From the NCBI GenBank assembly GCA_011523115.1, contig WTHO01000095.1:1-5837 (forward strand): a DNA stretch of 5,837 nucleotides, read 5' to 3'. The notes beneath the pieces are model-generated. The model saw nothing but the letters and a program-made list of their open reading frames with translations. It ran no database searches and was not told where the DNA came from. Of this stretch, positions 1-5,837 are shown in pieces (position 1 is the stretch's first letter; every line of letters begins with the position of its first letter). This stretch comes from Halieaceae bacterium (GTDB lineage: Bacteria; Pseudomonadota; Gammaproteobacteria; Pseudomonadales; Halieaceae). The position numbers were made by a program, and so were the translations under genes.

Positions 1-1191
1 ATAGAAAAGGTCGTCAAACAAAATTAGCTTTCCTGAGGCGTTATCCGCCGTAATGAAGTCTGCATAATATCGCAGGCCCGACGGTGCCGTAGGGCGACCT
101 AAAAACGCGATGAAGATCTTCTGCACGTAGGCCCCCGATACGCCATAGCTCAGATCGGTTTGATCGCTATTTGCTACCAACGGGCAGTTGTCACTGCCAT
201 CGGGAACGCCATCATCGTCATCGTCTGTGTCACAGGCGTCGCCCGTTCCATCTGAGTCAAAATCACTCTGCCCTGAGTTAGCGACCAACGGACAGTTGTC
301 GCTGCCGTCTGCTACAGAGTCGCCGTCATCATCGTTGTCACAAGCATCCCCAGTGCCGTCGGCATCCGTATCTGCCTGGCCCGCGTTTGCGACTGAAGGA
401 CAGTTGTCCGCGCCGTCAGTGACGCCATCTCCGTCGGAGTCAGGTGCAACGGGCGTAAAGGTAAAGCTATCTGAGTAAGCACTATTTCCGTTCGCATTCA
501 CTGCTCTCAGCCGCATCGTCACGCTCACGCCGTTGCTCAGGCCGGATATGGTGATTGGGCTGCTGGTGTCCGCGGGGCTGAGGGCGGTAAAGTCCCAGTC
601 GAAACCATTAAAGGTGCCATACTCATAGTTGGTAATGGCACTGCCATTGGCTGAACCGGGTGTAAAACTGACGGTTGCGCCTCTGTCGATTGGCGACGCG
701 GAGATACCGGTTGGAGGGCTGGGCAGGCCAGAGTCCTCCCCAACAATGCGAAAATCAACCGTCTCCGTTGCGCCGTCCGATTGACAGCCCGCGACAGTGC
801 CCCAACCCCCCGTAAACGCGGCCCAGGCTAAATATCGATCACCTGCATTGAGCGCAGCTTGCGCAGGGTAACCACCTCGTCCATAGCCCGGGTCGACCGC
901 TAACGCCTGATCGACCAGATGTTGGTTCGGATCAAAGGCCTCAACTGTAATGAGCCAGCTGCTACTCGCGGTGGGCGTGTAGTCCTTGATGCTGTAGTAG
1001 CCATCCTCTGCCGGTATGAAAAGCCTCCGGTCAGTGCCGCCGTAACCATTTTGGGTCACCAGCGCACATCCGGCTACATCATAGGTCGGTGTGAGGGTAA
1101 TGGGCCCGACGGAATAAATCTCCGCCGCTAAAACGCCAGATGAGCAAATGACCGAGGCTAAAAGGAAGACAACGTACCGGGCGATTCGCAT
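1..1191 (-). CDS. Secreted FN3 / thrombospondin type 3-repeat / DUF4214 protein, 3' end missing
   Basis: The minus-strand frame is open from ATG at 1191 to the left edge: 397 residues with no stop, so the C-terminus lies outside the window. Residues 1-23 form a signal peptide (basic MRIAR start, hydrophobic core, cleavage near VLAA). Residues 24-150 are an unrecognised, probably beta-rich region with two cysteines (C42, C136) that could pair. Residues about 157-248 resemble a fibronectin type III domain (PPTG start, ending in an RAVNANGNSAYSD-type strand). Residues 251-347 hold Asp-rich repeats of DxDxDG and DNCP type, as in calcium-binding thrombospondin type 3 repeats. From about 354 the sequence (YVQKIFIAFLGRP, then APSGLRYYADF) matches the start of DUF4214. 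An AAAGG at 1201-1205, nine bases upstream, supports the start. It is probably a cell-surface or released protein, perhaps adhesive or structural. No enzymatic motif is visible. Confidence 0.85.
   Translation of the reverse strand, partial: MRIARYVVFLLASVICSSGVLAAEIYSVGPITLTPTYDVAGCALVTQNGYGGTDRRLFIPAEDGYYSIKDYTPTASSSWLITVEAFDPNQHLVDQALAVDPGYGRGGYPAQAALNAGDRYLAWAAFTGGWGTVAGCQSDGATETVDFRIVGEDSGLPSPPTGISASPIDRGATVSFTPGSANGSAITNYEYGTFNGFDWDFTALSPADTSSPITISGLSNGVSVTMRLRAVNANGNSAYSDSFTFTPVAPDSDGDGVTDGADNCPSVANAGQADTDADGTGDACDNDDDGDSVADGSDNCPLVANSGQSDFDSDGTGDACDTDDDDDGVPDGSDNCPLVANSDQTDLSYGVSGAYVQKIFIAFLGRPTAPSGLRYYADFITADNASGKLILFDDLFY
151..441 (-). repeat. Thrombospondin type 3-like tandem repeats inside the secreted protein
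   Basis: There are two full units and one shortened unit. Unit 1 is residues 251-285 (35 residues), unit 2 is 286-321 (36 residues), and unit 3 is 322-347. Each has Asp-rich DxDxDG loops, a DNCP motif followed by VAN and a Gln, and the full units end in GTGDACD. Similarity persists at DNA level: the segments encoding DNCPLVAN in units 2 and 3 are nearly identical, which points to recent duplication or homogenisation. In this family such repeats bind calcium, with cysteines in disulfides. Calcium binding here is inferred from the motif. Confidence 0.85.
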
Positions 1192-1301
1192 GCTAACGCA
1201 CCTTTATTTTTTTCCTCTATGTTCCCATGCCGGCGTTGTTTAATCCACGCCCGAATCAATCGGTGGCGCCCATCAGCCACCACCAATGAGTCGATTCAGC
1301 T
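1192..1301 (-). other. Intergenic gap with one GC-rich hairpin
   Basis: This 110-base gap separates the duplicated-domain gene from the FN3/TSP3 gene. A perfect inverted repeat lies at 1262-1281: six-base arms ggtggc and gccacc with an eight-base loop. No T-tract follows it in the minus-strand direction, so it does not qualify as a standard intrinsic terminator, though it could act as a weak terminator or 3' mRNA stabiliser. I see no convincing -35/-10 promoter pair, although the gap is long enough to hold one. The downstream ribosome binding site AAAGG is at 1201-1205. Confidence 0.3.
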
Positions 1302-1991
1302 TCAGTCCATTACCTTGACCAAGATGTCATCCCGGTGATTGAGAATATTGAGGTTGGCCGTGGCGAGTCGGCCCTCAAAGATCTTCATCACCTTGTTAAC
1401 GCCAGCAGCAAAGTCCGCGTAACTTTCAAATCCGCAAGTGGCGTAAAAAGCAAGCTCCGGGCCCCAGGCATGCTCGTAACGATTGCACTCGCCAAAACCC
1501 TCATCGTAGGCGCTGTAAAACTCCTCGGCTTTAGCCTGCATTTCGACGTGATTTAAATGCGGCGCAAATGCGGTACTCGCATAAAGCACGTACTTCGGCA
1601 TTTTGGTCATGCCCTGCTTGGTCATCAGCACAATGTGATCCATATGCGAGCCGAAGAGTTGCACCTCATCGGGAGAGGCAACCGACGGTGAGCCGTCCAT
1701 AATGCGCGCGAAATGATCAATGTCATCAAAGGTGCAGGTGGTATAGAAAGCGCGGGGGGAGCCGAACTCGTGCTTATACATCGCACAATTATTAAAACCG
1801 CGTTTTTCTTCGCCCTTGAGGTATTCCTTCAGTGAGGCTTCCAGTTCACTGGGTTTGGCCCCGGCAGGGATTTCATAGGTAGACCACAGCGCCATGGGGA
1901 GCGCCTTGGGCGCGGCGTGGTCATCTGCCCACGCGGTGGTAGCCAATATGGTCGCAGTAAAGCCTGCAAGAATTTGTTTAGCGAAACTCAT
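1302..1991 (-). CDS. Exported protein with two copies of a C-x16-C domain, function unknown
   Basis: I do not recognise this 229-residue protein as a named family. Residues 1-22 are a signal peptide (MSFAKQ start, hydrophobic stretch, AWA cleavage before DD), so it is probably periplasmic. The mature part is an internal duplication. Residues 65-88 and 165-188 share the pattern GF-x2-C-x2-Y-x-H-x2-G-x3-AFY-x-TC-x-F, with cysteines at C69/C86 and C169/C186, exactly 100 residues apart between copies. Each copy later has an H-x-D-x-I segment (near 116 and 219). Two cysteines per copy in an exported protein suggest one disulfide per domain. The size and strand-helix alternation fit a ferredoxin-like or dimeric alpha-beta barrel fold, but that is a guess. 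The ATG at 1991 is preferred over an in-frame start at 2135: it has a strong purine tract (AAGGGGGA, 1995-2002), starts a proper signal peptide, and avoids overlapping coq7. The gene lies 83 bases after coq7. Confidence 0.85.
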   Translation of the reverse strand: MSFAKQILAGFTATILATTAWADDHAAPKALPMALWSTYEIPAGAKPSELEASLKEYLKGEEKRGFNNCAMYKHEFGSPRAFYTTCTFDDIDHFARIMDGSPSVASPDEVQLFGSHMDHIVLMTKQGMTKMPKYVLYASTAFAPHLNHVEMQAKAEEFYSAYDEGFGECNRYEHAWGPELAFYATCGFESYADFAAGVNKVMKIFEGRLATANLNILNHRDDILVKVMD

Positions 1992-1994
1992 GTT

Positions 1995-2002
1995 TCCCCC
2001 TT
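1995..2002 (-). promoter_or_regulatory. Ribosome binding site deciding the start at 1991
   Basis: On the minus strand AAGGGGGA sits three bases before the ATG at 1991. The spacing is slightly short, but the purine tract extends further upstream (AAAAGAAAAAAGGGGG). It supports starting at the signal peptide rather than at the longer in-frame ATG at 2135, which would add 48 Arg-rich, non-signal-like residues and run into coq7. Confidence 0.6.
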
Positions 2003-2074
2003 TTTTCTTTTGGATTCCGGGGAGGCTACCACAGGGAAGACCGGACTGAAGAATTAGCCTAAGCGGGTCTCTGA

Positions 2075-2767
2075 TCAGATGCGCTTCGCTGCCACCACCG
2101 CGGCGGCGGACCCAGCACCGACGACTGCGCACCACAACCGCAGCAGTGGGTTTTTGTACCGACCCCCGAGCTCTGCCGCCTCGTCGCGGTGGCTCACCTC
2201 ATCGGCCTGGCAATCCAGCAGCACCTGACGCAGCGCCCCTTCCTCACCTGCATTGCCCAAGCGCACAATTTGCTGCGCGTAATGGTGGTCGACAAAAGTT
2301 TCAACGGCCTCGATGGTGGCAAATATTGCCTTGCGGCCAAACAACGCAGGCAGGGCACCGGTCAGCCACCCCATCACGTGCCAGAGGGGTAACAGGCGCG
2401 TCCGGTTTGCCGGGGGAACAATCTCCTCCATCAGCTCCAGGTGTCGCGTCTCGGTCACGAGGTGCCGCTCAGCAAACTGTCGGGCCTGTGCGTCACGTGA
2501 TATCGCCAAAATGCCACGATAGATCATCACTGCGCCGTACTCACCGGCGTGATCGGAGCGCAGCTCCCGGCGCAGCCAGCTTGGCATCCCGCTAAAAGCG
2601 GGCCATTCAGCACCCGCTACGTGACCACCTGAAGAGGATGCGGCTCCTGAAGGGCTAACCTCGACAGGATTATCCTGCAACGTGTCGTCCAGCGCGCAGT
2701 GGCTGTGCTGCGGCGAGGAGACCACGGGTTCGTCCACAGGCGCGTTCATAAGATTTAACCGATTCAT
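2075..2767 (-). CDS. coq7: Coq7-family demethoxyubiquinone hydroxylase (di-iron)
   Basis: By family, this enzyme hydroxylates demethoxyubiquinone in the penultimate step of ubiquinone synthesis, at the inner face of the cytoplasmic membrane. The carboxylate-bridged di-iron ligand set looks complete: E76 in SDHAGEYGA, E106 and H109 in ETRHLELM, E156 in the AVET helix followed by DHHY, and E190 and H193 in DEVSH. This gives the four-helix ferritin-like core at about residues 62-200. Hydrophobic patches near 125-145 and 207-227 suit membrane association. The protein has 230 residues. The first 60 are a Ser/Gly/Pro-rich extension not needed by the core, where Coq7 homologues usually begin close to the first helix. 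ATG 2767 is the first possible start after an in-frame stop, but it lacks a recognisable Shine-Dalgarno. Later ATGs at 2749 and 2587 are alternatives and no better supported. The gene lies 44 bases after the MFS gene, so it may be cotranscribed with it. Confidence 0.87.
   Translation of the reverse strand: MNRLNLMNAPVDEPVVSSPQHSHCALDDTLQDNPVEVSPSGAASSSGGHVAGAEWPAFSGMPSWLRRELRSDHAGEYGAVMIYRGILAISRDAQARQFAERHLVTETRHLELMEEIVPPANRTRLLPLWHVMGWLTGALPALFGRKAIFATIEAVETFVDHHYAQQIVRLGNAGEEGALRQVLLDCQADEVSHRDEAAELGGRYKNPLLRLWCAVVGAGSAAAVVAAKRI
2588..2602 (-). other. Perfect hairpin immediately before codon 61 of coq7
   Basis: Six-base arms cccgct and agcggg flank a three-base loop, directly 5' of the in-frame ATG at 2587 in the minus-strand mRNA. 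If it forms, it would hide the initiation region of that internal ATG and so argue against its use as a start. It may equally be chance within coding sequence. Confidence 0.3.
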
Positions 2768-2811
2768 TGGCGGGGCACAAAACCATAGCGAAATTGCCCG
2801 GCAGAATCAGG

Positions 2812-4110
2812 TCAAGCACTCCCCGTGGGCTGCACTGCCCGGGCATAGGGCTCGCTGGCTCGGGCAAAACCGAGGGCACCCGCTGCGCAGAACAACAAGC
2901 TACTCAGCAAGGCATAGCGGATCGATACATCACCCAGCGCGCCATAAACATCGCTTAACCATCCTACTACCAGTGGCCCCAGACCCATGCCCAGCAAATT
3001 AAGTATGAAGAGCAGCAATGCTGCTGCCTGGGTACGCCAGTGCGCGGGCACCAGGTTTTGTACCGCAGCATAACTGGGGGCAATCCAGAAGCTGGCAAAA
3101 ATCGCACTGAGAAACATAAATACCAGCGCGACGGGAAAGGCTGTCGACCCGATAAACCACACCTGCTCTGCAGGCCACAGCAAAAACAGTGCTTGCGTGG
3201 GTATGGATATCAGCACACCGATCATCGGCAGTCGCAATTGCCATCTTGCGTCCCGCTGGGCGAGGCGGTCCACCAGTATGGCACTCAACAAGGTACCGAG
3301 AATGCCGCCGAAAACGCCAATCAGGCCCAGGTACAGTCCGGCATCCACAAGCGTGAGGCCATGTACCCGGATCATAAAACTCGGAGACCAGACCCCGAGC
3401 CCATACCCCGAGACCGCCGTCATCCCCACCGCGAGGCCGATCGCCACAAACCCGGGCAGCGCGATGATGCGCCGGATGGCCACCCAGAGCGAACTATCAT
3501 CCAGCGCCGCCCGTTTTGCTCTCACAGGTTCCCTGACCGTGACGCGAATCAGTACTGCCAGCGCGACTCCCGGTAGACCAAATATCCAAAAGACATTGCG
3601 CCACCCGTAGGCCTCAGCGAGCAGGGCACCGCCAAAAAGCCCGACCAGCACGGCGATATTGGTACCGGATGCCAAGACCCCCTGGGCGAGCGAGCGCTGT
3701 TCGGGGGGGAACACGTCGGCAAGAAGTGACTGGGACGGCGGCATACCCCCCGCCTCTCCCACGCCCACACCAATCCGGTACAGCGCCAACTGACCAAAAC
3801 TGGAGGCGGTCGCGCACAGCGCGGTCATTCCGCTCCAGACGGCCATCGACATGGCCAACACATTACGGCGGGACCACCTGTCAGCGAGCCGCGCCATTGG
3901 CACACCAAGGGTGGCATAGAACAGGGCGAAGGCGAGGCCAGTCAGTAACCCCATTTGGGTGTCGGTGGCGCCAAACTCTGCCTTGATCGGCTCCAGCAAG
4001 ATGGTCATCACCTGCCGGTCGATAAAGTTAAAGATATAGCCCAGCGTCAGTACCGACAGCACGTACCAGCGATAGCCAGTCGAGTACTGGGTGTAAGGGG
4101 GTGTACTCAC
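2812..4110 (-). CDS. MFS transporter, spinster-like
   Basis: This is a 432-residue cytoplasmic-membrane transporter of usual MFS length, with about twelve hydrophobic segments split by a basic central loop (about 190-213, with REPVRAKR). Features visible: FNFIDRQ in the first helix (27-33), typical of spinster-like and related members; motif A in the loop after helix 2 (G69 to R82, GVPMARLADRWSRR, with D77 and R78); and a GVGEAGGMPP stretch continuing to SLLADVFPPEQR (115-139), also typical of spinster-like proteins. Bacterial members mostly have unknown substrates. Proposed cargo is small organic or lipid-like molecules, which cannot be decided here. The start is GTG at 4110: an in-frame stop lies four codons upstream and no earlier start exists. 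The GTG comes one base after the dehydrogenase stop and has no Shine-Dalgarno, so translational coupling to that gene is likely. Confidence 0.9.
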   Translation of the reverse strand: MSTPPYTQYSTGYRWYVLSVLTLGYIFNFIDRQVMTILLEPIKAEFGATDTQMGLLTGLAFALFYATLGVPMARLADRWSRRNVLAMSMAVWSGMTALCATASSFGQLALYRIGVGVGEAGGMPPSQSLLADVFPPEQRSLAQGVLASGTNIAVLVGLFGGALLAEAYGWRNVFWIFGLPGVALAVLIRVTVREPVRAKRAALDDSSLWVAIRRIIALPGFVAIGLAVGMTAVSGYGLGVWSPSFMIRVHGLTLVDAGLYLGLIGVFGGILGTLLSAILVDRLAQRDARWQLRLPMIGVLISIPTQALFLLWPAEQVWFIGSTAFPVALVFMFLSAIFASFWIAPSYAAVQNLVPAHWRTQAAALLLFILNLLGMGLGPLVVGWLSDVYGALGDVSIRYALLSSLLFCAAGALGFARASEPYARAVQPTGSA

Positions 4111-4111
4111 G

Positions 4112-5152
4112 TCAGGACGGGGTCAGCGACGCCAAATCAATCACAAACCGATACTGCACATCGCCGTCATGAAGCCGGTGCCATGCCGCTTCAATCTCCT
4201 CGGGTTGAATCAACTCAATCTCGGCACCGATCCCCTTCGCGTGCGCAAACTGCACCATCTCCCGGGTATCTGCGATGCCACCGATGAGAGACCCCTCCAA
4301 ACTGCGATCGCCAAAAACGATCAGCGCCGGAAACACCTCCAGCTGCTCAGTCGGCACACCCAGCAGACATAACTTGCCGCCTCTTCTGAGTAACGGGAAC
4401 CATTGGTTAAGGTCATGGGGGTTGGAGATCGTGTCGACGATCAGATCGCACTGCCCCATCCACGCCTGCAGGTCCCCCGACTCAGGGTTCAACACTTCAT
4501 CAGCGCCGAGTCTCTTCGCATCAGCGCGCTTGGCCTCAGACCGCGACGCCACCAGCACCTTTGCTCCCATCGCGCTGGCAAACTGGATGGCAAGGTGACC
4601 CAGCCCACCGACCCCTAACACACAGAGCGTGGTGCCCGGGCCCACATTAAAGCGTTTTAGCGGTGTATAAACCGTGATGCCACCGCAGAGTAACGGTGCC
4701 ATCCGCGCCAGATCAGCGCCCTCTGGGATGGGCACCAGGTAATCGAAGTCGACCACGTAGTCAGAGGCATAGCCTCCATAGTTGACCCGCCCATCTCGAT
4801 CCGTGCTGTTAAAACTCAGCGTGAAGCCGGTCTCGCAGTAATGCTCATCCCCCGATTCACAGGAAGCACAGGTACGGCAGCTATCCGCGATACACCCCAC
4901 CCCGACAGCATCGCCGACGGCTACCCCGCTGACCTCGGCACCCATCTCTGTGATCACACCGACCATCTCGTGGCCGGGTACCATGGGGTACATCCCGCCA
5001 CCCAACTTGTCACTGGCCGCCACCAGATCAGAATGGCAAATCCCACAGTACTTCAGTGCCAGCCGAACATCGCGCGGCCCCAGAGGGCGCCGCTCGATAG
5101 TCGCACGGCTCAATCGCGTGCCGGCTTCCGTCAGTTGATACGCTACGGTCAT
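4112..5152 (-). CDS. Zinc-dependent alcohol dehydrogenase, CAD/YahK-like
   Basis: This 346-residue medium-chain dehydrogenase reversibly interconverts alcohols and aldehydes with a nicotinamide cofactor in the cytoplasm. The N-terminal GroES-like catalytic domain carries the catalytic zinc ligands C39 (in CGICHSD), H61/E62 (in PGHE) and C156 (in LLCGGIT). Structural zinc cysteines are C92, C95, C98 and C106. The Rossmann fold has GVGGLGH at 180-186. After the second strand comes SRSEAKR (203-209) with no acidic residue at its end, which suggests NADP(H) rather than NAD(H). Length and motif order match the cinnamyl alcohol dehydrogenase group, which often acts as broad-range aldehyde reductases. 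The actual substrate is unknown. The ATG at 5152 has a good ribosome binding site, AAGGGA, seven bases upstream (5160-5165). The gene is followed with a one-base gap by the MFS gene, so the two probably form an operon and may share a substrate. Confidence 0.92.
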   Translation of the reverse strand: MTVAYQLTEAGTRLSRATIERRPLGPRDVRLALKYCGICHSDLVAASDKLGGGMYPMVPGHEMVGVITEMGAEVSGVAVGDAVGVGCIADSCRTCASCESGDEHYCETGFTLSFNSTDRDGRVNYGGYASDYVVDFDYLVPIPEGADLARMAPLLCGGITVYTPLKRFNVGPGTTLCVLGVGGLGHLAIQFASAMGAKVLVASRSEAKRADAKRLGADEVLNPESGDLQAWMGQCDLIVDTISNPHDLNQWFPLLRRGGKLCLLGVPTEQLEVFPALIVFGDRSLEGSLIGGIADTREMVQFAHAKGIGAEIELIQPEEIEAAWHRLHDGDVQYRFVIDLASLTPS

Positions 5153-5280
5153 ATGCGAGTCCCTTTTTATTGTGTTGTTGATCGAAGCGATGTTTTCGGA
5201 AATGGCGCAAAAGCCATCGCTGCCTCAAATTTCACCATGATCGTAGCAGTGCGCTCTAGCGCTGGCGACGGCCGATCAGA
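5153..5280 (-). other. Intergenic leader between acr3 and the dehydrogenase, with overlapping inverted repeats
   Basis: The gap of 128 bases holds two mutually exclusive hairpins. One has seven-base arms agcgatg (5186-5192) and catcgct (5215-5221). The other has five-base arms atggc (5202-5206) and gccat (5213-5217), and the two share bases 5215-5217. Neither is followed by a clear T-tract in the minus-strand direction. A palindrome-like gcgctctagcgc lies at 5251-5262. The dehydrogenase ribosome binding site is at 5160-5165. I could not identify a convincing sigma-70 promoter or a known operator by eye. The gap suggests the dehydrogenase may have its own promoter, separate from acr3. Confidence 0.3.
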
Positions 5281-5837
5281 TTACCAGCGCGTCCGGTTCA
5301 CGATGGCCACCAGCGACAGCATGACAGGCACCTCCACCAGAACGCCAACCACTGTTGCCAGCGCGGCACCGGAGTGAAGCCCAAATAAACCAATCGCGAC
5401 GGCAACTGCCAACTCAAAGAAATTGGAAGTCCCAATCAGCGCACACGGCGCCGCAATGGCGTGCTCTACCCGCCACCATTTAGCCGCCAGATAGGCCACC
5501 GCAAAAATGCCGTAAGTCTGGATGAGCAGGGGAATCGCGATGAGCACGATATCCAGCGGTTGGGAAGTAATGGTCCCAGCTTGCAAACCAAAGAGCAGCA
5601 CAACCGTCGCTAGTAGGCCCACCATCGAATAGGGCTTAAGTTTTGTCAGCAGGGCGTCGAGCCTTGCGGTTGTATCAGGCTGACGTAGCGCTCTGCGCGT
5701 CAGCGCGCCGGCGACTAGGGGGATCACCACATACAGCACCACGGACAGCACCAGCGTATTCCAGGGCACCACAATGTCCGTTACCCCCAGCAGAAAGGCA
5801 GCCAGCGGCGCAAAGGCGAAGATCATGATGACATCAT
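5281..5837 (-). CDS. acr3: Acr3-family arsenite efflux permease, C-terminal part
   Basis: About 185 codons remain. The frame is open to the right edge, so the N-terminal half lies outside the window; the ATG at 5826 is internal, not the true start. Family members are about 350 residues with ten membrane helices and extrude arsenite across the cytoplasmic membrane using the proton gradient. Hydrophobic helices are evident throughout. The key signature is [14 protein letters not shown] followed by [28 protein letters not shown] (5320-5440). It contains the conserved helix glutamate of NFFE (codon 5413-5415), which is implicated in transport in this family. The conserved cysteine of the fourth helix would be outside the window. 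The protein ends at NRTRW, slightly earlier than many homologues, which carry a short hydrophilic tail. The gene is usually part of an ars operon, so arsR or arsC may lie beyond the right edge. Nothing to its left is a known arsenic gene. Confidence 0.88.
   Translation of the reverse strand, partial: DVIMIFAFAPLAAFLLGVTDIVVPWNTLVLSVVLYVVIPLVAGALTRRALRQPDTTARLDALLTKLKPYSMVGLLATVVLLFGLQAGTITSQPLDIVLIAIPLLIQTYGIFAVAYLAAKWWRVEHAIAAPCALIGTSNFFELAVAVAIGLFGLHSGAALATVVGVLVEVPVMLSLVAIVNRTRW

Noticed and set aside
188..478. Plus-strand 96-codon open frame rich in Ser and Pro
   Set aside because: It is the antisense reading of the Asp/Gly-rich TSP3 repeats; its repetitiveness comes entirely from them. 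It has no independent start signal.
2024..2061. Inverted repeat AGGCTA/TAGCCT with a 26-base loop after coq7
   Set aside because: Six-base arms with a long loop and no following T-tract are too weak to call a terminator.
1992..2135. N-terminal extension of the duplicated-domain protein to an ATG at 2135
   Set aside because: It would overlap coq7 by 61 bases, adds an Arg-rich segment in front of a clear signal peptide, and ignores the strong ribosome binding site at 1995-2002.
2146..2595. Plus-strand 149-codon open frame
   Set aside because: It lies wholly antisense to coq7, whose complete di-iron ligand set makes the minus-strand reading certain. Its product is Pro/Arg/Ala-rich, as expected of a GC-rich shadow frame.
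3040..3576. Plus-strand 178-codon open frame
   Set aside because: It is antisense to the MFS gene; its highly charged, low-hydrophobicity composition is what an antisense reading of membrane helices gives. No recognisable domain.
5167..5238. A 23-codon minus-strand frame (starting MVKFEAAMAF) ahead of the dehydrogenase, a possible leader peptide
   Set aside because: It has no Shine-Dalgarno, no run of regulatory codons, and a length easily reached by chance.
4841..5377. Plus-strand 178-codon open frame spanning the dehydrogenase, the gap and acr3
   Set aside because: It overlaps two well-supported genes antisense and shows no motif or ribosome binding site.

Overview
This 5.8 kb window is an ordinary, densely packed stretch of a moderately GC-rich bacterial chromosome, with every credible gene on the minus strand. 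Several features suggest a marine or aquatic gammaproteobacterium or another proteobacterium: a Coq7-type ubiquinone hydroxylase, signal peptides of Gram-negative type, and a secreted protein combining thrombospondin type 3-like repeats with a DUF4214-like segment. The sequence contains no rRNA or other marker that would fix the taxon, so this is inference.

In transcription order (right to left on the plus strand): the C-terminal half of an Acr3-family arsenite efflux permease, cut by the right edge (5281-5837); a 128-base gap with overlapping inverted repeats; a zinc-dependent, CAD-type alcohol dehydrogenase (4112-5152); a spinster-like MFS transporter that begins with GTG one base after the dehydrogenase stop (2812-4110); a Coq7-family di-iron demethoxyubiquinone hydroxylase (2075-2767); an exported protein of unrecognised function built from two copies of a two-cysteine domain (1302-1991); and a secreted FN3 / calcium-binding-repeat / DUF4214 protein cut by the left edge (1-1191).

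The dehydrogenase and MFS genes look like a translationally coupled pair. The coq7 gene, 44 bases further on, may share their transcript. The two exported-protein genes follow after gaps of 83 and 110 bases, and nothing in the sequence ties them to the metabolic genes. A joint role for the dehydrogenase and transporter, such as acting on and moving the same small organic molecule, is plausible but cannot be shown here.

I found no mobile element, CRISPR array, tRNA, rRNA or defence system. The most interesting item is the duplicated-domain exported protein. I see no convincing evidence for a wholly new biological system.
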